Positions 38,187 to 48,500 of a stretch of DNA of 64,000 bases are shown in pieces (position 1 is the first letter of the stretch; each line of letters starts with the position of its first letter). The position numbers and the translations under genes are program-made. The stretch is from Bacteroidia bacterium. GTDB taxonomy: Bacteria; Bacteroidota; Bacteroidia; UKL13-3. Below the pieces are notes generated by a model. The model was not told where the DNA came from and ran no database searches. It was given only the letters and a program-made list of their open reading frames with translations. The stretch lies in assembly GCA_025454875.1 (NCBI GenBank), contig JALONP010000026.1, positions 1 through 64,000 on the forward strand. Reading direction: 5' to 3'.

Positions 38187-38379
38187 TGCTTGGTTTTTGG
38201 ATTTGAATATGCAACTAAACTAATGGAGTTAATGTGTTATTTTCTATCATCGGTTTTGCATACCCTTTTTCAAAAGTGCTGTATGTTATGAATCTCGTTT
38301 AGCTCAAAAAGATTAAATAAAGCAAGCGAATGTATACGCACTATAAAAATGGTATAAGTGAAAATTGTTACATCTAGTT

Positions 38380-41292
38380 ATGCTCATAAATCCTTATACG
38401 TTGTGTATTCGTTTTGGTTGGTTATTGCTCATATTACTAGCAACACAACCTGGTTTTGGGCAACATTTTGAATTAAGGCAATTCCAACTACAATCATCAT
38501 TACCTAGTACGTTTGTTTACAAAGTGCATGAAGACCAACGAGGGTTCATTTGGTTTTTAACCGATAAGGGCATAGCTTACTACAACGGGAGTCAAGTAAA
38601 GTATATTAGCCAAGCAGATGGATATGAATCGGCTGGGGCTTTTCATGTGATTGAAGATAAAACAGGCGCGTTATGGTTTTTAACAGTTGACTTTAAGATA
38701 TACAAATTTACAAACAACAAATTTTTTCGCATACAAACACCAATTCGAATAGGCTGGATTGATAAAGACCAACGAGGTAATGTATACGCAGCTTCGCGTG
38801 ATTCAGTAGATGGTTTTTCTGTTTATCGTATTCTGTCATCTACTTTACAATTGCTTCGGATAAGCAAACCGTTCAACGATATTGTTTTTAATATGTTGGT
38901 TCTAGATACCAATCATTTACTGTTTGGGTTTGGTAGCAGTATCGACTACTATAAGAACAAAAAGCGTCATACGCTTTTGCCATCACGAACATATTTAGAC
39001 AGAATACCTCCAAGACTACACCGCACACCGCGCGGTATTTTTATTTCAAATTATTTTGGTTTGTACCTATATGATACCAGTTCATGTCAAATCAAATTGG
39101 TATATCCCTTCCCAGAAAAGGAAATTATTAGCTTAAGTTATATTGATGGTTCGTATTGGGTAGCTACACAAAGAGGATTGTTTAGGTTTTATGATACAAT
39201 AACACCCCAATCAAAACCTGAAGTTTATTTAGCCGAATATGCAGTAATGGGGATTGTGAAATCACATGATCAGATGTATTGGATACCTACTTATGAACTT
39301 GGAGTTTTTGTTTCTAATTTTCAATCCAAACAAATTAATGCCAAAGAAGGGCTGCTAGCTGAAAAGATATCACATATTCGAATAGATGGAGACGATCTCT
39401 GTTTTTTTGGCAGAAGCAAGTCTTATTACAGGTATCATAATGGGATGGTTGAGTCGTTCAAACTCCCCGTATTTCATCCATATAAGCACAGCACAAATTA
39501 CGCAATGAATGTATTTGTGCTTCCAGATTCATCATTGTTTGTGCATGGCAAAAGTAATGGAGTAATTAAGAAAGGTAAGGTATATCAAGATCCCTATTTG
39601 CTTGGTGGGTTGCCCCCCATTTTATCAATCAATTCAAAGGGTTTGGTTTATTTTTATGATGGAGCATTATGGCTAAATGGGGTTAAGCAGTGCTTGGTTA
39701 CCAATGAGCAGTTACTTCAACTAAGAGAAGAAGTTCTTGCTCAGAATTTCACGTTAGCTAAACCTATACCAGTTTATATCGACAACGATGAGTACTATTT
39801 TCAAACTGACAAAGGCTTAATAAGAGCTAGTTGGGATGCAAAACAAATTAAACCTAAATGGAATGATTTACGCATAAGTGGTAAGATATCACATATATGT
39901 AAATGGCAAGAAGCCTTAATTGTGAGCACACAAAACGAAGGTTTATACATTGTAAATGGAAGTAAAATTACCCATTTCACAAGCTTAAATGGGTTATTAT
40001 CAATGTATGTTGAAAAAGCAGTTGTACTTAACAACCAGTTATGGATATGCACCAACCAAGGTTTAAGTTCAATATCCGATTTGAAATCAATGCAAATCAG
40101 ACATTTTACTGCAAACGATTATTTATTGGATAACGAAGTACAAGATGTCGCATTGTTTAACGATACTCTTTTTGTTGCGACTGCAACTTCGGTTTCATTA
40201 TTTCCCAAGCAAGCAACTATTCCAGCTTTCATTCCATCCGTTATTGTCGAAAAGATAGAGATTAACCATCAGCCTTGGCTGCTAACAGATAGGTACGTAT
40301 TGGATTATCACCAAAACAATATTTTACTTCAAGTCGCATCTCCTGGTTATCGTTTTGCAAATCAAAAAAGGTATCGTGTATTTATTAAGAAAAATGCCGA
40401 GACCGATACGCTTTATTATCGCTCGGGCAATATTCAATTATCTGCATTATCGAGTGGATTGTATAAAGTATCTGTTGCTGTTCAGCATATTGACGGTAAT
40501 TGGAGCATGCCATCTTCTGAACTGGTTTTTGATATTAAACCACCATTTTGGCAAACAATTTGGTTTTGGTTGTCATTGGTGAGTACATCAGTGGTAATTG
40601 TTGTATTGTGGATTCGGACTCGTTTTTTAAACAAACAAAGGCTGTTGGAAAGCAAACGTAAAATTGCAGAAAGTGAACTCAAGTCGCTTCGGCTTCATAT
40701 GAATCCTCATTTTATATTTAATATTCTAACGTCACTCCAATCATTTATTTTAACAAACCAAAACCGCAAAGCAGAAGTATTTATTGCAAAGTTTTCTAAA
40801 TTAATACGCGCAATTATGGGTTACTCTGTTAAGGGACAGTTGCTGTTAAGCGAAGAGGTTGCGTTTTTAAACAATTATATTGAGTTGGAAAAAACCAGGT
40901 TTCAATATCCTTTTCAACACCATATTCATTGGTCTTCCAATATAGAGCCTCATCACTTAACCATCCCATCGCTATTGGTTCAGCCTTTTGTAGAGAATGC
41001 TATTAAACATGGAATTAAGGACCAAGAGCCACAAGCGGGAAGCATAGAAATTTATTTTTATAAAATTGAAAACCGTATTTGGTGTCGAATAGAAGACAAT
41101 GGTATAGGACGTAATCTTGAAAAAAATATACAACACGAATCTACTGGCATTCGATTCACCGAAGAGCGTATACAATTGTTGTTAAATAAACCACAATCAC
41201 AAATGGTTTTTATTACCGACCTTAGCAACCAAAATAAACCTTGCGGAACACGCGTTGAAGTGTGCATCCCTGATTTAACCCAATATGATTAA
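38380..41292 (+). CDS. LytS-type sensor histidine kinase with beta-propeller sensor
   Basis: This 970-residue membrane kinase has a signal peptide (about 1-28), propeller repeats (Reg_prop-like, FVYKVHEDQRGFIWFLTDKGIAYYNG, then GLLSMYVEKAVVLNNQLWICTNQGL) and a Y_Y_Y-type domain (about 600-700). A helix follows (FWLSLVSTSVVIVVLWIRT), then a coiled coil and a His_kinase domain with LHMNPHFIFNILTSLQ about 200 residues before the end and ATPase motif IEDNGIGRN. The phosphoacceptor is the His in the LHMNPHFIFN block. The ORF begins with TTG at 38365; ATG at 38380 is better. It overlaps the response regulator gene by 8 bases. The signal sensed is unknown. Confidence 0.93.
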   Translation: MLINPYTLCIRFGWLLLILLATQPGFGQHFELRQFQLQSSLPSTFVYKVHEDQRGFIWFLTDKGIAYYNGSQVKYISQADGYESAGAFHVIEDKTGALWFLTVDFKIYKFTNNKFFRIQTPIRIGWIDKDQRGNVYAASRDSVDGFSVYRILSSTLQLLRISKPFNDIVFNMLVLDTNHLLFGFGSSIDYYKNKKRHTLLPSRTYLDRIPPRLHRTPRGIFISNYFGLYLYDTSSCQIKLVYPFPEKEIISLSYIDGSYWVATQRGLFRFYDTITPQSKPEVYLAEYAVMGIVKSHDQMYWIPTYELGVFVSNFQSKQINAKEGLLAEKISHIRIDGDDLCFFGRSKSYYRYHNGMVESFKLPVFHPYKHSTNYAMNVFVLPDSSLFVHGKSNGVIKKGKVYQDPYLLGGLPPILSINSKGLVYFYDGALWLNGVKQCLVTNEQLLQLREEVLAQNFTLAKPIPVYIDNDEYYFQTDKGLIRASWDAKQIKPKWNDLRISGKISHICKWQEALIVSTQNEGLYIVNGSKITHFTSLNGLLSMYVEKAVVLNNQLWICTNQGLSSISDLKSMQIRHFTANDYLLDNEVQDVALFNDTLFVATATSVSLFPKQATIPAFIPSVIVEKIEINHQPWLLTDRYVLDYHQNNILLQVASPGYRFANQKRYRVFIKKNAETDTLYYRSGNIQLSALSSGLYKVSVAVQHIDGNWSMPSSELVFDIKPPFWQTIWFWLSLVSTSVVIVVLWIRTRFLNKQRLLESKRKIAESELKSLRLHMNPHFIFNILTSLQSFILTNQNRKAEVFIAKFSKLIRAIMGYSVKGQLLLSEEVAFLNNYIELEKTRFQYPFQHHIHWSSNIEPHHLTIPSLLVQPFVENAIKHGIKDQEPQAGSIEIYFYKIENRIWCRIEDNGIGRNLEKNIQHESTGIRFTEERIQLLLNKPQSQMVFITDLSNQNKPCGTRVEVCIPDLTQYD

Positions 41293-42022
41293 TTGTTGTA
41301 TCATTGATGATGAAGAAAATTGCCGCACTGCGTTGCGCGCGTTGTTAACTCGCAACCACCCAGAGGTGCAAATAGCGGCTGAGTTTGCAGATATTGAGTC
41401 CGCATATCAGTTTTTGTCTCAACCATTGCCCAAACCATTTATTGTATTCCTCGATATTCAACTAAAAGGGGGAACAGGCTTCGATTTATTAAGTCAACTT
41501 CCCGGATTTACATTTTCTGTTATTTTTACAACTGCGTTTGATCAATTTGCCATTAATGCCATTAGGCATTCAGCAACTGATTATTTGCTAAAGCCAATTG
41601 ATGCTGAAGAGTTGGAAGAATCGCTAAGCCGGTTTAAACAGCTTCAGAACACAAGGTCAGATACATCAGTTGGTATTGCCAAGCCGTTCGAAACGCTTGC
41701 TGTAGTATCTTTGTCAGAGACCCATTATATTCCTGTTGATGATATATTGTATTTTAAGAGCGATAACAACTACACATACGTATTCCCCAAAGTGGGCAAT
41801 CCCATTTTATCGTCTAAAAACATCGGATATTATGAGTCACTTTTCCAAGAACATTTTTTCTTTCGTTTGCATAATTCATTTATTGTAAACCTCAAATCGA
41901 TTGCAAAACTAGAAAAGGGTAAGGTCTGGGAAATTACTTTGGTTAACGGTACCCGATTACCAATTTCTACCCGCAGAAAGGATGATTTTTTGTCAAAATA
42001 TATTCAGTCAACCAAAGGCTAA
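41285..42022 (+). CDS. LytTR-family response regulator
   Basis: The receiver domain (residues 1-125) has the acidic pocket (Asp8, Asp9), phosphoacceptor Asp57 in IVFLDIQLKGGTGFDL, and the DYLLKPID Lys. The C-terminal LytTR DNA-binding domain (about 145-245) includes DILYFKSDNNYTYVFPKVG and RLHNSFIVNLKSIAKLEKG. It is the cognate regulator of the overlapping kinase. No LytTR-type direct repeats were identified near it. Confidence 0.95.
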   Translation: MINCCIIDDEENCRTALRALLTRNHPEVQIAAEFADIESAYQFLSQPLPKPFIVFLDIQLKGGTGFDLLSQLPGFTFSVIFTTAFDQFAINAIRHSATDYLLKPIDAEELEESLSRFKQLQNTRSDTSVGIAKPFETLAVVSLSETHYIPVDDILYFKSDNNYTYVFPKVGNPILSSKNIGYYESLFQEHFFFRLHNSFIVNLKSIAKLEKGKVWEITLVNGTRLPISTRRKDDFLSKYIQSTKG

Positions 42023-42194
42023 TTGCAAATTCTCAGCCATTAGCTACAAATTCTCACTTTAGGTTTCACTCTTGTATGCAGATTGTATTTTCGATTGCGT
42101 AAACGTAACCCTTGTACGGAATTGAAGAGCTCAAAGTGCATTCGTAGAACCCTGTAAGTCGATTGTGAAATGAATGCTTTTGCCCTATGAACTA

Positions 42195-42221
42195 AACCCG
42201 AATATGATGAATATTCGGGTT
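42195..42221. terminator. Hairpin between convergent genes
   Basis: AACCCGAATAT (42195-42205) and ATATTCGGGTT (42211-42221) form a perfect 11-bp stem with a 5-base loop, between the response regulator and the DUF1684 gene. It has no strong T run on either side, so termination is suggested only by position and stem. Confidence 0.5.
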
Positions 42222-42227
42222 CTAAGT

Positions 42228-42824
42228 TCAATTAAATCCTGTTTCACCTGCCTCAATTTGAATTGGTAAATTGTTTTCCAACGGTACTTTTGGACAAGAA
42301 AACCTTGAAACATAAGCGCAAAGTGGGGCATAACATAAGTTAAAATCCAGCACTACTTCTTTGTGGTTGTCTACATAGGCCAAATCAATGTATCGCCCTC
42401 CATGATAGGTAGATTTTCCGTTTGATGCGTCTGTAAAAGGGATGAATAAAATTCGTTTTTCCCGCATTTGTTGCGTTTGGTAACCATTTAAGGTAAACGT
42501 TGAATCCAACAGTTCAAATGCAACAATGGCCGTATGCATGTAAGTGGTTGTGCTTCCATCGGATTGTTGAATAGCTATGTATTCTGGAAAAGGCAACCAA
42601 GTTATTTGTGCGTTTGCACAGTACGTTTTTTTTACCGCTGCAAATCGCAAGCCTTTAAACGTTTTTAACTCATTTTGGGTAAAAGGTGAGGATGCAGGAT
42701 CTAGAAATGCATTGTTTCTGTTTTGTTGAAATGCAAGCACTTCTCGTTTGTATTGTTCTTCGTTATTGCATCCTAAAGTAAGAGCACAAGCTATGAAACA
42801 ACAACTAATAATCCAATTCCACAT
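42228..42824 (-). CDS. DUF1684 family lipoprotein
   Basis: The predicted lipoprotein signal (MWNWIISCCFIACALTLGC) puts the acylated Cys near residue 19. The DUF1684 core is clear: FIPFTDASNGKSTYHGGRYIDLAYV ... LDFNLCYAPLCAYVSRFSCPKVPLENNLPI. The family has no known biochemical role. The open frame extends to 42875; MWNW at 42824 gives the lipobox, though MYTK at 42842 is possible. It overlaps the Omp28-related gene by 20 bases, so the two are coupled. Confidence 0.85.
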   Translation of the reverse strand: MWNWIISCCFIACALTLGCNNEEQYKREVLAFQQNRNNAFLDPASSPFTQNELKTFKGLRFAAVKKTYCANAQITWLPFPEYIAIQQSDGSTTTYMHTAIVAFELLDSTFTLNGYQTQQMREKRILFIPFTDASNGKSTYHGGRYIDLAYVDNHKEVVLDFNLCYAPLCAYVSRFSCPKVPLENNLPIQIEAGETGFN

Positions 42825-43746
42825 GGTTGCTTTGGTATACATCTTTTCGCGTATCGTTGCGGTGAACATAACCAATCACATGTAGTTGCTTCTTAACCCA
42901 AACTGGATTGGTAAATGTGTATTTATAACGCTTTTTGTATACACGACCAGCTACAATAGGTGCATCAGCTTTATTTAACAAGTCGCCTGTAGCATTGGTT
43001 AAACAAGCACGCATAATATGCATGTGCATGTAATTGTCATTAAATGCAGGTGCAGGTATTGGACCAGAGTAATCAATGTATTCCTGAACATCTACAATGC
43101 TGTCTTCTATAAGCACCAATGTTAAGTAATTTTTATTTGTATCTGTCGGTACTTGAGTGTATTCAACGGTTACCTCTAACAATAATTCATTTTCTGGAAT
43201 GGGGTAACCCTCTACTTCCTTGATATGTGTTAAGGTAATGTTTACTGGCGTGGGCTCATTCAATTGCGCATTTGTTTTTGCAGTCCAGTCGGTTCGATCC
43301 ATTAACAAATCAGTTTTGTCAGGAAACTTCACCCTGTCAATTGCCCCTTTGGGTAATGAATTCGGAACCCCTAAAATATTGGTGCAAAAATCGGCACCCG
43401 CCTGTGTTCTAAAATCTTGACGACTCTGATGACCTTCTTTGTTGATCGGGTTGGTGAAAGTTGGCAATAAATTTAATGGGTGAATGCCAATTACATTCAC
43501 TCTTCCTGGATTAGCGGTTTGCAGCGCTTTTGCAATAGCCGCAGCATCAGGGCAATTTACACATTGCACTCCTGTTACATCTTCAAGCAGTACTTGCTTT
43601 ACTTGTGGTGCCGATGGGGTGGGTTTTACCCAAGTGGTATCCAACGTGGTTTTAGGCGGATCATAGTTGATAAAAGGAGGTTCTTCTTCGCAACCCAACA
43701 AAAGTGCAAATGCTGCTATGCTTAAAAATAGAATCCTGTTTTTCAT
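42805..43746 (-). CDS. Omp28-related outer-membrane lipoprotein
   Basis: The lipobox is LLLGC (Cys19), followed by EEEPPF and a Pro/Thr-rich spacer. The Omp28-like region begins at about residue 50 with VKQVLLEDVTGVQCVNCPDAAAIAKAL, whose Cys62-x2-Cys65 pair is thioredoxin-like. The mid and C-terminal portions are beta-rich (TPVNITLTHIKEVEGYPIPENELLLEVTVEY). The family is outer-membrane associated; function unsettled. It lies between DUF6029 and DUF1684 genes in a three-gene unit. Confidence 0.85.
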   Translation of the reverse strand: MKNRILFLSIAAFALLLGCEEEPPFINYDPPKTTLDTTWVKPTPSAPQVKQVLLEDVTGVQCVNCPDAAAIAKALQTANPGRVNVIGIHPLNLLPTFTNPINKEGHQSRQDFRTQAGADFCTNILGVPNSLPKGAIDRVKFPDKTDLLMDRTDWTAKTNAQLNEPTPVNITLTHIKEVEGYPIPENELLLEVTVEYTQVPTDTNKNYLTLVLIEDSIVDVQEYIDYSGPIPAPAFNDNYMHMHIMRACLTNATGDLLNKADAPIVAGRVYKKRYKYTFTNPVWVKKQLHVIGYVHRNDTRKDVYQSNHVELDY

Positions 43747-43758
43747 CTTGCGTTTTGT

Positions 43759-45423
43759 TTAAAAATTAGTGGTAATGGTAAGCCTGCCTCCACTAAATGC
43801 AGGTTCTACACGGCACACCCCCCCAGTACAGTTCACACCTTGTGGTTGCTTTAAGAAAGCAGCTGTTAAACGTGTTGTTTTATAAGTATACGAAGTGAAG
43901 AAATTATAGTAATGGATGATTTCAAATTTTTCTCCTGGCAATGGCTTATTCAAGAAACCACTTCTAAAATTAACCAAATCACCAGCTGAAAAACTCCAAT
44001 GAGGTGCCACATTATATTCAACTAATGCATTGACAAAACTACCCAAATCTTGTTCTGTATTCATGTATTGCCATTCAAAGCGCAATGAGCGTTTGGTATT
44101 GAGTTTGTAAGTCATTTCACCAAACAAAGTTAACGCTTCTACATATGGTGCTGAGGCCTTGCCTTCAAACAATTGTTGGTTATAGCCTATTGATTGGACC
44201 CCAACCATGGCTTTAAACTTTTTATTGAATTTATAGGCAACGTCCGTATACACTTCTCTAAATAATTTGGTTTGGTTGTTCCACACATACCCATCTGCAA
44301 AGGTTAAACCTGCTAACGTATTTACAATCGAACCATTGAGATTTATTTGTAAACTTTTGGTCGGTTTTAAGGTAAATTCAAGCTGGGCCGCATTCTCTCC
44401 AAGTTCCTGCACTACTGCATTGTATCGCGCTAACAAGCGGTAAGTATTTTGCCGCGTAAGTGCAGGTAAATAATTAATGGGTCCGTTGTTTGGTAATGGT
44501 GCAATTTCAAGTGGATTTACCCTGAGCAAAAATGATTCGAGCCTTTTGAACTGAACATTTACCCCAAATCCGGTAGTGGAATACGATAAACTAGTGTAAA
44601 AGATATTTCCTGGTTTGTTAATCAAGGTATTCGAATAATCTAAAATAGCTTCTGGTGTTTTGAGGTTGTACTCCACAAACCAAGTAAAGTTCTTATAGTT
44701 GAGGGTATTATATACATTGTATCCAAACACGTTGTACTTAGGGTCAAAACGTTGTTCAAGCGGATAGCTGTTAATCGTAGAAGCAATGCTACTCATGGTA
44801 TTTTGATCAAGTGTTCGGTTCACAACTGATGCTCCCAACTCAGCGTTTAGTTTATCAGAAAATACCATACGGTGCTCAATATTGGCTCCTTTAATAATGG
44901 GTTCGCGGATATCAAATCGAAACTTTTGTTGACCAGTAAATGCCTTGATGCGTGTGTTTTCGCTAAAATTATAAATAACCCGAGCTCCTTGAATAGCAAA
45001 GTCAATTCCGATGTTTCGGTCTTCGTATGCCCTAAACAAGGCACCTGTTCCAAATTGGTCGTAAAAGTACCCCAATGTAAAATTAAACTTATCTACATCT
45101 TTGCTTACCTGCCAAAATCCAATACCCGATTTTGAGTATGCTTGCTGTGGGTTAAATAAAGGTGAGTTGTTGAACAAATCATATCGAACAGAGAAGTTAA
45201 AACCTTTGATTTTATAATTCATGAACAGCCAGGCTTCAGCCGATGACAATTCACGCAGGTATTGGGTAGTGTTCGCACCAATGCGGTCATCACGCATGTA
45301 AAACTGGGCATTGGTTTGAAAGTTCCCTGAAAATTCTCCCTTGTCTTCTTTTTTCTCTGAAGTTTGGGCAAATAAGGCGCAACTAATAGCGAGTGAAATG
45401 GTGAGTAAAACGTATTTATTCAT
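43759..45423 (-). CDS. DUF6029 family outer-membrane barrel protein
   Basis: The signal peptide is MNKYVLLTISLAISCALFAQ (start 45423; the frame extends to 45450). The mature protein begins EKKEDKGEFSGNFQTNAQFYMRDDRIG and continues with many amphipathic strands (FNFTLGYFYDQFGTGALFRAYEDRNIGID). It fits DUF6029, found in Bacteroidota beside Omp28-related and T9SS proteins. It is followed after 12 bases by the Omp28-like gene. A hairpin separates it from the large surface protein upstream. A TATTTTGC-like -7 box is 22 bases before the ATG. Confidence 0.85.
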   Translation of the reverse strand: MNKYVLLTISLAISCALFAQTSEKKEDKGEFSGNFQTNAQFYMRDDRIGANTTQYLRELSSAEAWLFMNYKIKGFNFSVRYDLFNNSPLFNPQQAYSKSGIGFWQVSKDVDKFNFTLGYFYDQFGTGALFRAYEDRNIGIDFAIQGARVIYNFSENTRIKAFTGQQKFRFDIREPIIKGANIEHRMVFSDKLNAELGASVVNRTLDQNTMSSIASTINSYPLEQRFDPKYNVFGYNVYNTLNYKNFTWFVEYNLKTPEAILDYSNTLINKPGNIFYTSLSYSTTGFGVNVQFKRLESFLLRVNPLEIAPLPNNGPINYLPALTRQNTYRLLARYNAVVQELGENAAQLEFTLKPTKSLQINLNGSIVNTLAGLTFADGYVWNNQTKLFREVYTDVAYKFNKKFKAMVGVQSIGYNQQLFEGKASAPYVEALTLFGEMTYKLNTKRSLRFEWQYMNTEQDLGSFVNALVEYNVAPHWSFSAGDLVNFRSGFLNKPLPGEKFEIIHYYNFFTSYTYKTTRLTAAFLKQPQGVNCTGGVCRVEPAFSGGRLTITTNF

Positions 45424-45475
45424 GCGGTAGTAAAGGTTGCAAAATACCATTATTTCCGTGAATTGAAAATACCAA

Positions 45476-45505
45476 GCTGTTATGCAATGAATATTGCATA
45501 ACAGC
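45476..45505 (-). terminator. Hairpin after the fibronectin-III surface protein gene
   Basis: GCTGTTATGCAAT (45476-45488) and ATTGCATAACAGC (45493-45505) form a perfect 13-bp stem with a GAAT loop, 18 bases past the gene stop on the minus strand. The following T run is weak (TTGGTATTTTC), so it is a probable rather than certain terminator. Confidence 0.6.
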
Positions 45506-45522
45506 CTTTAATCTTGTAAAAA

Positions 45523-48500
45523 TTAGTGAATCACCAATTTGCGCGCAATGCTGCCTTGAACAGTTTCAATGGTTAAGGTGTATACTCCCGGTGCAACATG
45601 CTCAATAGATAATTGCTGGTTGCTTCCCCATGCCACACGTTTCCCGGTAATGTCAAACACTTGCAGCGACTTTACGGCAATACCATACACGGTAACAAAG
45701 GTTTGTGCAGGATTAGGGTAAACTACTACTTGCGTTGTACCAAGCTCTGATAAACTATTTACCAACCTATTGGTAATTGCAATTGCAAATGTATCTGTTG
45801 ATACTCTGGTTACCGAGCCACTTTGCGCGCTTACCCTCCAACGTCCGTAATACGATTGTGACTGGCCAACACCAATACTTGTAAGCAAGTTTACAAGGTT
45901 TGCGTTGGTTATGGTTGTAAACGTGTCTGTAGTTGAAATGGAGATTAGTGGAGCAGCAAAACTGTCGTCAACGGTATCAAGTTCTAATGTATACTCAGGC
46001 AATGCCAATCCTATGGAAGGTATTGCTCTTTGCCAATTAAACAGTATGCTATCATTGATATTGTTATTGGTGAGCACAATGCTGTCGTTGTTGGTTGGTA
46101 GTTGCAACCCAAATGCAGCAATCGAATCAATTGGGTCAGCAATAGGTGTAATATCGAACTCGCCCCGCGGAATCATTTGGTAACCAATAAATGGAAATGG
46201 AGCAGCGGTGCTGCTGCTAAATTGAATTCCTAAACCTGCAACTTTAAACAAGTTTGTAGTTGGTATTGGTTTGCCTGCCAAAGGTGAAGTGCTTAATACC
46301 CGCACAACCACGGTATCACCCGCTGTATTCAAGGTTAATACATTGGTTGAGTTTGTAGGCCAATTGTCATTAGGAAGATTGGTAATCAACCTGAGGCTAT
46401 CTATCCAAATCAGTTTATTCTCTGTTGCCTCGCTTAACAATACTGCTTTTTGTGTTGCATTCAAAAATGAAGTGGTTGTATCAATCACTATTACTGTATC
46501 CAATACAAGCTGGTTTAAACCTCTAAATGTACTAACGGTACCCGTTAAGCGAACCCGATTTCCTTCCCTTACCGTATATCCAAAATTACGGCTGCTGTTA
46601 AATGCGGTGATACCTCCGGTACTATCCGATACCAAAAATTGCAAACCACTTAACCGTTGGTTAAATCCAATAACGCGTCCTTCAACTGTAGCACGTAAGC
46701 CAATACTATCTGGATTGCCAGTTGTTAGATTGGTTGTATTAATTTGCCCAATTGCATACAATTGAGGCGGGCCTTGTGTAGATCCGTTGCCTCTGGTAAT
46801 TGTACTATTTGCTGTTATTGATGAATCAAGATCTCTTTGCACAAATACAATTGCTTCATAAGCCGTTTGACTTGAAAGTCCAGTAACTGTAACCCCAGTT
46901 GTGTCACCTTTAAATACGCAGTATGCTAAGTTATCACTTGGCAAGCTGCTTCCACTCCCAAAAACAGTTGAAGCTGTTACGGCTGATGCAAATACACCTG
47001 TAATTGGCGTATTGATAGCTCCTTGTTTTAAGTATACCAATGTGGTATGTGTTGAATTGGGGATACCTGCAGGTTTGGTCCAATTAATTCGAACCGAAGT
47101 TTCTGAAATGCCTGTTATCAATACATTGGTAACAGCGGGAGGAGGTAATGCTGCTGTTTGGGTAAATGCGGTAACTGCCGAAGAATACGTTGGCACAGAG
47201 TCGTTCACAACCCAAACATTAAAGTAATAAGTTGTTTGAGGCGAAAGCCCTGTTAAATCAACAATATTATTATCGCCATTGTAAATGCAAAATGCTTGCG
47301 AATCATTTTCATAAACACTTCCGTTGCCAAATACCGAAGCAGCAGTATACGTATTGGGTAATTTTGAGTTCACACCAGCATTAATGGCGCTGCCAGCTTT
47401 GGCAAATACAAGAATGGTTTGAGTGCTGTCTACATACCCAACAGGTTTATCCCATAAGGCTGTTAGTTCTGTAGGTTGCACAGGTACTTGAAAACGAAGG
47501 TTAGTTGCAGCAGTAGGAGGAGGGGTCGCGCCAAATGTGGTGGTATTAGCACTTGTACCGTTTGAGTAGGTGCTATCAGCATTGCGGTAAGTAAATACCG
47601 AAACAAAATAAGTTGTTTGTGCTTGCAAGCCAGTTACAGTAAGTGAATCTCCATCAGCATTCCAAACACAACGAGCGTTTGAGTCGTTTTCGAGACGGCC
47701 AGTTGTGATTGCATAATCTGTATTTGCTGGGTAATTTCCGTCTGCTAATATCGGTGTAGTCGTAATGGAACTGTCTGCTTTAATCCATGCTAACATCGTA
47801 AACGCGGTATCGGAATATCCGGCAATGCGGTTAAATTTTAACTTGATACTTGTTTGTGATAAGGCCGTAAGTTGCAGTTGGCCTGGTGCTGCTGGTTGTG
47901 CAGATGATTGACCGCTGGTAGTGTTTGCTGTTGAGTATAAAGAATCAGCATCAGTAACTGCAAATGCCAATAAATGATATGTTGTACCCTGAGTGAGTCC
48001 GGTTAATGTAAACGCTGCTAAATCGCCTTTGTAAACACAACGTGCAGCAGTATCGTTTTGGTAAATGGTTCCGTTGTTAGATTGTATATCTCCATCTGCA
48101 GTGTATGCATTTACCCCAAATGTAGGAGAGCCTTGGTTAATGGAAGCATTCGGTTTGGCAAAAACCAATACCGACATGCTGCTGTCAACATAACCTGTGG
48201 GTTTGGTAAAAGAAATATCGGCAGTTGATTTAGTTTTACCTGTGAACGTAAGTGCTGTAATAGGAGCGGGAGGCTGTGCACCGGATGGTACAAAGTCGTT
48301 CCAATTAGAACTCAGCATTATCCCATCAATAATTGCTGCTGAAGTTCCTCCTGTTCCTTGTCTTATGCAAAATGATGCGATACTGTTTAAATCAGTTTGA
48401 GTTATATCAGTTGCAACCGCAGTAGCAATACTTGGTTCAGTTGTAGGGAAAATGCTGTCGATAACATACACGTGTACACTATCATTATTAGTTCCTGCTA

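Noticed and set aside
38187-38379. Small ORF (22 codons from 38223) before the kinase gene
   Set aside because: No promoter box, hydrophobic or domain signal, and no terminator.
42026-42060. Direct repeat CAAATTCTCA after the response regulator
   Set aside because: Two short copies only, not near a promoter; likely chance in AT-rich DNA.
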